A DNA stretch of 45,058 nt from Cryobacterium sp. N22. Its GTDB lineage: Bacteria; Actinomycetota; Actinomycetes; Actinomycetales; Microbacteriaceae. The stretch covers positions 78,899 through 123,956 of the forward strand of contig NZ_PJJP01000029.1 of the NCBI RefSeq assembly GCF_002929555.1, written 5' to 3'. The translations under genes were made by a program, and so were the position numbers. Numbering within the stretch: position 1 is the stretch's first letter; each line of letters opens with the position of its first letter. This document shows, in pieces, positions 38,679-45,058 of this stretch. The notes below the pieces were generated by a model that did not search any database, was not told where the DNA came from, and saw only the letters and a program-made list of their open reading frames with translations.

Positions 38679-41600
38679 GGGGTGATCGCTTTCTTCGGGA
38701 TCGGGCGGGAGTAGTCGAAGGTGTGGCCGTCCACGGTGACGGTGAGCAGCGCGGTGCCGGCATCGGGCAGCGGGCCGGGCAGGGTGCAGGTGGTGGCGCT
38801 GTCGGCCGGAGTCGGCGGCGACGTCGATCCGGCGACCGCGCACGCGAAGGTCGCCGGAAGGGAACCGTTTTGCGGCGCCCCGGTCCAGGAGAACCGGCCG
38901 GCCGCGCCGTCGTAGGCCAGGCCGGTCACGGTGAAGCTGACGGATGCCTCCGGTGCGGTGGTGGTGCCCGACCACGGCCCGCAGGAGCCCCACACCGTGC
39001 ACGCCTGCAGTTGGAAGGCCACGGCGGAGCCGAACGGCAGGCCGAGCAGATCGCGCGGCCAGGTGCCGCCGCTGAACCTCGTCCCGGCGCCGGAACCGTC
39101 CGCGGTCCGGATGTTGTAGTGGTCGACGCCGACAGACGGGCTGACGCCGGTGAGGTGGTAGTCCCAGGCGTCGCCCTGCTGCTCCATCGCACCCTGCACC
39201 TGGCTGATCGCGCCGGGGGCCGGCCGCACCAGGACCGTGGCCACGCTGCTCGAGACGCAGCCGGCCCGGTTGTGGCCCCAGACCACGAAGGAGTAGCTGC
39301 CGTCGTCGGCGAGCAGGCCGTCGAACACGGCGCTGCGCCCGCCGGCTGACACGTTCTGCTGTTCCAGAACGACCCCGCCGGCGCGCGGTGCGGTGAGGGT
39401 GCCGGGCGCGGGGGTCGACACCGAGCAGGCCTGCGCGCCGGTGGGTACGGCCGCGCCGCTGATCCGCTGCACGACGTAGCCCGCGACGGCGTCGCCACGG
39501 TCGGCGAAGCCGTCCCAGGTCACGGTGACGGCGCCGCTGACGTCGGTCGCCGTGGCCGTGATCCCGCCGGCGACCGGCGCGCCGTACGGCGTTCCGGTGG
39601 CAGCGGCGGTGTTCCAGCTCGACAGGGCGGGGTAGGCGTCGTTGCGGGCGCTGACGGTGTAGCCCACGCTGGTCCCGTTGGCCAGGCCGTCCACGCGCAG
39701 GGTGCAGCGGGCGGCGGCGCAGAGCGCTCCGCTGGCGCTCACCTCAGGTCGGGCGACCCCGGCCACGCTGACCTGGTAGCCGCGGATGTCGGTGCCGCCG
39801 CCGGCCGCCTGGACGACGTCCCACCCGAGCAGCAGGGCACCGTCTTCGGGCACGGCGGTCAGCCCTGTCGGTGCTGCCGGGATCACGTCGGACCAGACCG
39901 TCGCGGCGAGGGTGCCGGCCGTCGCTGTGCCGATGCCGTTCTGCGCGGCGACGCTGACGCGCACGGCGTTGGCCTGACCGTTGCCCGGTGTGGGGAGGGT
40001 GCAGGAGGTGGCCGCGCACACCGTGCTGCCGAGGGTACGGCCGGAGGCGGCGTCGAGGGTGGTCACCTGGTATCCGGTGATGGGCGAGTTGTTGGCGGCG
40101 CCGGGGTTGAACGCCACGGTGATGCGGCCGTCGGCGAAGCCCGTGGCCCGCAGCCCCGTGACGGCGCCGGGCACGTCCTGCACCGATACCCGCACGGTGC
40201 CCCAGGTGTACCGGTCGGGGTCGTTGGTGGCGTCCGCCACCTGATACTGCAGGGTGCTGTCGGTGGGCTGCGCGTCGGCGGACACCCGCACGGTGAGCCT
40301 GCTGTTGTCGGAGCTGGGCGTGATCGTCACTCCGGCGGGCAGTCCGGCCGCGTCGAGCCCGCGCACCGCGAGCACGCGCAGTCCGGTCGCGGGGAACGGG
40401 TTGGTGGCGCCGTCGTTGGCGAGCACATCGATGACCGTGCTGCGCCCGCGGGGCGCGATGGCCGCATCCGTCGCCGGCAGCGCGAGGGGCCTGGTGGAGG
40501 CCACGACGCGCAGTTCGACCCGCCCGGCCCTACCGGCGCTGAGGTCATCGCGCACGCCGATCGTCACCGAGCTGGTGGTGCCCTTCGGTGTGCCTTCGAG
40601 CGCGGTCACGGTGAGCAGGCTGCCGTTCAGCGTCTGCCCGAAGCCGGTCGGCAGCGGGTCGAGCACCGTGAAGGCGAGTTCGTCGCGGTCCTCCGGGTAG
40701 GGGTAGGAGGTGAGCTTGGCCAGGTCGATGACCTTGCTCTGGCCGGGTTCGAAGTCTATTCCCGCCCCGTCGAAGGAGGGCGGCTGGTTCTCCCGCGGTG
40801 TCACGGTGATCGGCAGCACGATCGTGGCGGTGCGTCCGTCCGGGTCGGTCGCGCTGGCGCCGTCGGTCACCTCGAACGAGATGGAGGCGGGCCCGAAGTA
40901 CTGGTCCGCGCTGGTGAACGCGAGGGTTCGGGCGCCCGTTGCGAGTTCGGCGCCGTTGGCGTGGGTGGCGCGCACCGTGTTGCGGTCGGTGAGTTGCACG
41001 GGCTTGTCGCCGACGGCCACGACGTAGTCGTTGATGTCGATGTTTACGGTGGCCTCACTGGCCACAACGAGCTTGGCCGCCCCGGCGCGCAGCTGCGGGA
41101 GGGCGTCGTCGGTTCCCGGTACCCAGACGAACGCGAAGGCGATGATGTCGGGGTCCTGGGGGTGGCTGACGCTGAACGGGATGATCTGACTGGTCTTGGC
41201 GACGGACACCCGGATCCGGGCGCTGTCGGTGACCGTCGCGGCGCCGTCGAAGCCGGGCAGGACGGCCAGTTTCAGGGCCCTGGCCGACCCTTCGGCGAAG
41301 AACACCCTGGCGAGCACGTCAACGTCGACGGTGTCCCGGCCCAGCACATCGGAGAGCCTCAACCGGGTGTCGGCGGCCTCGGGGTAGGCCCGGGGTGCGT
41401 CAGCGGCCACGACGACGGTGAGGAAGGCGGAGCCGGTGCCGCCCCGATCGTTCTGGATCTCATAGACGAAGCCGTACCGACCACCGACGTTCGGGGCGCG
41501 CACCACGATGACGTCGCCCTCGACCACGGCGGCGCCGGCGGCATCGCCTGCGGCGGAAGCCTCGACCGCGGTGATGCTCAGCGCGCCGCCGTCGGGGTCG

Positions 41601-44590
41601 GAGTCATTGCCGAGCACCCGCACCGACACCCGGGATCCGGGCCGCACGGTGACCTCGTCCGGCACGGCGACGGGGTTGCGGGCCCCGTCCGGGCGGGGGC
41701 TGATGCCCACCCGTACGGTGCCGGTGGCGCGGGCGCCGAGGGCGTCGATGACGGCGTAGCTGAAGGTGTCGGTGCCCGCGGAGTAGTCGCCGGCCCGGTA
41801 GCTGAGCGAGTCGGCGTCGACGGCGGTGACGGTGCCCTTTTCGGGGTTGGTCTCCTGGCCGAGCAGCTGCACGGAGTCGCCGTCGGGGTCGATCCCGGTG
41901 CGGGGGATCTGGATGCGCACGGTGTCGCCGGCCAACACCCTGGCGGTGACCGTGGGCGGCAGCGGCGGGTTGTTGGTGGCGGCGTCGGTCTCCCGCACCG
42001 AGATGCGCACCTCGGCGTTGGCGAACTGCCCGTCCGGGGCGTTCACCCTGTACACGGCGGTGAAGTTGCCGGTGCTGGCCGGCGCGAGGTAGCGCAGCAC
42101 CCGGCCGGAGGCGAAGAGCAGTCCGGCGTCCGCGGGCAGCGCGGTCGAGAGCACGGGGTCGAGGGTGAGGGTGTCGCCGTCGGGGTGTTCGTCGTTGGTG
42201 AGCACCGGGATGTCGATGGTGTCGCCGACCCGCACCGACACCGAGTCGGCCGCCGCGACGGGCGGCTGCCTGGTGGTCGCCGCGGGGATCTCGATCACCG
42301 TGACGGTGCCGGTGGCCGAGGCCAGGCCGTTGCTCACCGTGTAGTCGAAGCTGGTCGTGCCCGACTCGAGCGGACGGGTCAGGGTGACCCTCAGGAGGTG
42401 CTGGTCGAGGACCTCGACGGTCAGGCCGCTTCCGGCGGGCACGTTGGAGCTTCCGGTGACGAGCAGCACTCCCCCGGCCGGGTCGATGTCGGTCGCGAGC
42501 ACGTCGACGACCGTTGGCTGCTGTGAGCGCAGGAAGGCCGTGTGCGGCACAGTGATGGGCCGGCCTGGGCTGTCGGGGGCGGGGTCGACGTCGACCCGGA
42601 TCAGCCCGGTCACGGTGGTCGCGCCGTCGGTCACCGCGTAGTCCAGGTAGTGCACGCCGACGGTGCCGCTGACGAACTCGAAGGTGCCGCCCGCGAAGTC
42701 CGCCGCGATGCTGACGCCGGGCTTGTCGGGGACGGCGCCCAGGCGGAGCGGACCGTTGCCGCCGCGCACGTGCTCGAGCGGGGCGACGGTGACCTCGCTG
42801 CCCGCCGTGGTGCGCACGGCGAACGCGTCGGCGACGATGGGCACGGTCCCGGCCGCACGTACCGTGACGTCCAGGGTGCCTGCCCCGGTGAGGCTGCCGT
42901 CCGAGACGGCGAGGCCGACCTGGGCGGCGTCGCCGCCGTCGCCGGCATCCGTGAACAGCACGGCGCCGGCCGGCGTCGAGGTCGCGGTGTCGGGGGCCGC
43001 GGCGGTGGCGGCGGTGAGATAGAACGGGTCGCCGTCCGGGTCGATCCAGTCGCCGAGCACCTGGCTCTCGACGCTGCCCCCGGCCGCGACGGTGGACCGG
43101 GTCTGGCGGGCCTGCCCCGGGGCGGAGTTCTCCTCCGGGCTGCGCAGCGTGACCGTGACGGTGGCGTCGGCGACACCGCCGCGCCCGTCGCTGACCGTGT
43201 AGTCGAAGCTGAGGCTGCCGGACGCATCGGGGGTGAGGGTGAGCTGCAGCTGCTGGTTGCCGGCCACCAGGTCGATGCGGCCCTGGCCGGCCGGCGGCGG
43301 CTCCACGCCGTCGATGACGAGTACGTCGTCGTTGGGGTCGTAGTCGTTCAGGAGAACCGGCAGGGTGACCGTGCGGCCGGGGCGGGCACCGAATTCGTCG
43401 TCGATCGCGACCGGCGGCGCCTGGGTGTCCTCGTAGTCCGGCGGGGTGTCGTCGGTGGCGCTGGTCACCTCCTGCTGGTCGGAGACCGGGTCGATGAGGT
43501 CGTCCCAGTTGTCGATGAGCTCGTTGTCCCGCTGCACGTTCCAGGTGGCGCCGTTGCGGGCGTCGTTGAGTAGCAGCCGGGTGCCGTTCTGCCGGTATTC
43601 CAGGCGGGCGTCGCCGGCGAGTCCGGCGAGGGTTGCGGTGATTCCCGCCGGGGAGCCTATGCCGCAGGCCTGCCACGCGGTGCCGTCCGCCCACGCCGCG
43701 TAGGCACAGCGTCCGTCCTGGGTGGGAGCGGCCGGGCTGCCGGCCACAGGGTTCTCGGCCAGGAGTTCGGTGGCGGCCCCGCGATCGAGGGGCACGCTGA
43801 GCAGGCCGGTGCTGTGCGCGATCAGAACCCTGTCGCCGGCCACGGCCGGCTCCTGCAGGCGGGGCAGGGCCGTGAGGCTGCCGGTGAGATCAACGGTGCG
43901 TTGGGGCAGGTGCAGGATGCCGGTGGTCGTGTTCAGCAGCGCCCAGCTGCCGTTCACCTGGCTGAGCTGGTAGACGTCGGCGGGGTCCCCGGCCGGCACG
44001 GTCGTCGTCTCGGCCACGGTGTCCGGGTGGTCGGGGTCGATCCGCACGAGGGTCTGCGTGGCCGGGGTGAACGCGAACAGGACCCCGGCGGCGTCGAGGC
44101 TGAACAGGGTTCCGGTGCCCAGCGCGAGGGCGGGGTCGGTGGTGCTGTCGAAGCTCGCCAGGTCGGCGCTGTTCGCCCGCCAGAGGTCGCCGTCGGCCGA
44201 GATCGCGGCGAGGTCGCCCGCCAGACGCACCTCGGGGGCATCCGGCGGCAGTGCCACACTGTCGGTGACCGTCGCGGTGGCCGGGTCGAGGATGTCCAGG
44301 GTGCCGTTGCCGCTGTCGACCACGAGCACCGTCGCCCCGTGCTGCACCACGGTGGTGCGCTCGGAGTCGACGGGGACCACAGTGTTCAGTTCGGCGATCT
44401 CGGTGTTGACCCTGCCCACCAGCTGCCGGGTCTCGCTGGCGACCCAGACGGCGGCGTCACCCAGGTCGACCTTCTGGGCCGTGTAGCCGCCGGAGACCAC
44501 CGCGACGGTGACCACCAGGGCGGTGACCAGGGTTCCGCCGGTGACCGAGGCGACGACGGAGCGGTGCGTGGCCAGCCAGCGGCGGATCAT
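38675..44590 (-). CDS. Giant surface protein: propeller-like head, Ig/cadherin-like repeats, FN3 tail
   Basis: The product has 1971 residues from ATG at 44590. A short basic cytoplasmic start (MIRRWLATHR) and a single helix at about 12-34 anchor it with the rest outside. Residues about 60-370 carry repeats such as VLVVDSGNGTLDILDPATATV and look like a beta-propeller. From about 390 to 1475 roughly 11 Ig/cadherin-like repeats follow, with the signature VLLNDYDPNDDVLVI or VLGNDSDPDGGALSI (Big_9-like); the eighth to tenth are degenerate. From about 1475 there are three or four FN3-like domains (ITVAFNPG, YQVTTLD). It has no LPxTG signal. It probably extends through the cell wall and binds partners or cell-wall polymer. 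Confidence 0.9.
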   Translation of the reverse strand: MIRRWLATHRSVVASVTGGTLVTALVVTVAVVSGGYTAQKVDLGDAAVWVASETRQLVGRVNTEIAELNTVVPVDSERTTVVQHGATVLVVDSGNGTLDILDPATATVTDSVALPPDAPEVRLAGDLAAISADGDLWRANSADLASFDSTTDPALALGTGTLFSLDAAGVLFAFTPATQTLVRIDPDHPDTVAETTTVPAGDPADVYQLSQVNGSWALLNTTTGILHLPQRTVDLTGSLTALPRLQEPAVAGDRVLIAHSTGLLSVPLDRGAATELLAENPVAGSPAAPTQDGRCAYAAWADGTAWQACGIGSPAGITATLAGLAGDARLEYRQNGTRLLLNDARNGATWNVQRDNELIDNWDDLIDPVSDQQEVTSATDDTPPDYEDTQAPPVAIDDEFGARPGRTVTLPVLLNDYDPNDDVLVIDGVEPPPAGQGRIDLVAGNQQLQLTLTPDASGSLSFDYTVSDGRGGVADATVTVTLRSPEENSAPGQARQTRSTVAAGGSVESQVLGDWIDPDGDPFYLTAATAAAPDTATSTPAGAVLFTDAGDGGDAAQVGLAVSDGSLTGAGTLDVTVRAAGTVPIVADAFAVRTTAGSEVTVAPLEHVRGGNGPLRLGAVPDKPGVSIAADFAGGTFEFVSGTVGVHYLDYAVTDGATTVTGLIRVDVDPAPDSPGRPITVPHTAFLRSQQPTVVDVLATDIDPAGGVLLVTGSSNVPAGSGLTVEVLDQHLLRVTLTRPLESGTTSFDYTVSNGLASATGTVTVIEIPAATTRQPPVAAADSVSVRVGDTIDIPVLTNDEHPDGDTLTLDPVLSTALPADAGLLFASGRVLRYLAPASTGNFTAVYRVNAPDGQFANAEVRISVRETDAATNNPPLPPTVTARVLAGDTVRIQIPRTGIDPDGDSVQLLGQETNPEKGTVTAVDADSLSYRAGDYSAGTDTFSYAVIDALGARATGTVRVGISPRPDGARNPVAVPDEVTVRPGSRVSVRVLGNDSDPDGGALSITAVEASAAGDAAGAAVVEGDVIVVRAPNVGGRYGFVYEIQNDRGGTGSAFLTVVVAADAPRAYPEAADTRLRLSDVLGRDTVDVDVLARVFFAEGSARALKLAVLPGFDGAATVTDSARIRVSVAKTSQIIPFSVSHPQDPDIIAFAFVWVPGTDDALPQLRAGAAKLVVASEATVNIDINDYVVAVGDKPVQLTDRNTVRATHANGAELATGARTLAFTSADQYFGPASISFEVTDGASATDPDGRTATIVLPITVTPRENQPPSFDGAGIDFEPGQSKVIDLAKLTSYPYPEDRDELAFTVLDPLPTGFGQTLNGSLLTVTALEGTPKGTTSSVTIGVRDDLSAGRAGRVELRVVASTRPLALPATDAAIAPRGRSTVIDVLANDGATNPFPATGLRVLAVRGLDAAGLPAGVTITPSSDNSRLTVRVSADAQPTDSTLQYQVADATNDPDRYTWGTVRVSVQDVPGAVTGLRATGFADGRITVAFNPGAANNSPITGYQVTTLDAASGRTLGSTVCAATSCTLPTPGNGQANAVRVSVAAQNGIGTATAGTLAATVWSDVIPAAPTGLTAVPEDGALLLGWDVVQAAGGGTDIRGYQVSVAGVARPEVSASGALCAAARCTLRVDGLANGTSVGYTVSARNDAYPALSSWNTAAATGTPYGAPVAGGITATATDVSGAVTVTWDGFADRGDAVAGYVVQRISGAAVPTGAQACSVSTPAPGTLTAPRAGGVVLEQQNVSAGGRSAVFDGLLADDGSYSFVVWGHNRAGCVSSSVATVLVRPAPGAISQVQGAMEQQGDAWDYHLTGVSPSVGVDHYNIRTADGSGAGTRFSGGTWPRDLLGLPFGSAVAFQLQACTVWGSCGPWSGTTTAPEASVSFTVTGLAYDGAAGRFSWTGAPQNGSLPATFACAVAGSTSPPTPADSATTCTLPGPLPDAGTALLTVTVDGHTFDYSRPIPKKAITP

Positions 44591-45058
44591 TGCGCTCCCG
44601 TGGCCGGGTCGACGCACTTCTCGGTGCTGGCGGCGCCGGTACGGCCGTCGCGGTTCACGCTCACCGTGACGCAAACCGGCGAGTCCTCTGCACCGGTCTG
44701 CACGGCGCCGGTTTGCACGATGAATTGGGTGCCGCGCTGGATGCTGCTCTCGCCGCTGCGCAGGCTGACCACATAGCTGTCGCTGTCGCCCAGTCCGGGA
44801 TCGGCCCAGCTGAACACGATGGTGCCGTCGCCCGTGCGGCCGGCCACATCGCTGACCCTCGGCAGCGCGGAGTCCCCTGGCCGTGCGGGAGCGCCGGAGA
44901 GCACCGGGCCGAGCAGCAGGGCTCCGGCGACGACGCCGAGCCCGACAACCAGCAGGCCCCCGGCGACGACGGCCACGAGAGTGCGCCGCCGCGGGGCGGG
45001 GCGCGGGCGGTCGGCGCGCGGCAGGTCGGTGCGGGCCGGGGCAGCGGCAGTGCTGGCG
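44587..45058 (-). CDS. Membrane protein, N-terminus cut by window edge; possibly the C-terminus of a Ser/Thr kinase
   Basis: The frame is open to the window edge; 156 residues are visible. A Pro/Arg-rich cytoplasmic stretch (PRPAPRRRTL) precedes one helix (VAVVAGGLLVVGLGVVAGALLLGPV) and an extracytoplasmic domain of about 100 residues with an FN3-like pattern (IVFSWADPGLGDSDSYVVSL) and two Cys. This layout resembles the end of PknB/PknD-type receptor kinases, and an FHA gene lies in the same operon, but no kinase sequence is visible. The stop overlaps the giant gene start in ATGA. Confidence 0.6.
   Translation of the reverse strand, partial: ASTAAAPARTDLPRADRPRPAPRRRTLVAVVAGGLLVVGLGVVAGALLLGPVLSGAPARPGDSALPRVSDVAGRTGDGTIVFSWADPGLGDSDSYVVSLRSGESSIQRGTQFIVQTGAVQTGAEDSPVCVTVSVNRDGRTGAASTEKCVDPATGAQ

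Noticed and set aside
40961..43694. Long open frames on both strands inside the giant surface protein gene
   Set aside because: They are out of frame with the Ig-like repeats; their low-complexity Arg/Gly/His-rich products reflect the GC-rich repeat DNA.

Overview
The window is about 45 kb of high-GC DNA from an actinobacterium. Gene density, ATGA-type overlaps, leaderless promoters and the gene families (PduO-type adenosyltransferase, Pr6Pr membrane protein, DUF2975/XRE pairs, MoxR-DUF58-transglutaminase-like cluster) suggest Microbacteriaceae, for example a Cryobacterium-like organism. That placement is inference. No rRNA, tRNA, CRISPR array or insertion sequence was seen.

Region 1 (1 to about 7.3 kb) is accessory and rearranged, with visibly lower GC. 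It starts with the 3' part of an AHSA1/SRPBCC gene. A four-gene operon of exported proteins (1265-4330), the last carrying FN3 and ricin-B lectin domains, lies between two direct copies of a lipoprotein gene. The copy at 515-999 is broken by two deletions; the copy at 5210-5956 is intact. Next to them are two copies of a DUF2975 membrane protein plus XRE regulator module. One has lost its first 78 codons and its promoter. The other is intact and carries a 29-bp palindrome upstream.

Region 2 (7.3 to about 18.4 kb) holds small regulator-target units: a Pr6Pr membrane protein, a lipoprotein, a proline iminopeptidase, a membrane protein with a winged-helix regulator, LysR/DMT exporter, ECF sigma/membrane partner, VOC/MarR, quinone reductase/MarR, and OsmC. 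Several promoters carry clear inverted or direct repeats that look like operators of the adjacent regulators.

Region 3 (15.2 to 30.4 kb) is nitrogen metabolism: two 4-aminobutyrate aminotransferase paralogues, an L-asparaginase II, a PduO-type adenosyltransferase, a BCCT transporter, a potDABC polyamine ABC transporter, alanine dehydrogenase and a GntP-family permease. Together they can import polyamines and betaine-like solutes, transaminate GABA-type amines and release ammonia from asparagine and alanine.

Region 4 (30.4 kb to the end) is one minus-strand operon, joined almost throughout by 4-11 bp overlaps. In order of transcription it encodes a membrane protein cut by the window edge, a 1971-residue surface protein (propeller-like head, about 11 Ig/cadherin-like repeats, FN3-like tail), a MoxR AAA+ ATPase, a DUF58 protein, a transglutaminase-like membrane protein whose catalytic Cys and His are replaced, a zinc-ribbon/FHA protein and an FtsK/EccC-like ATPase. 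It is the best candidate here for a poorly described envelope or secretion system.
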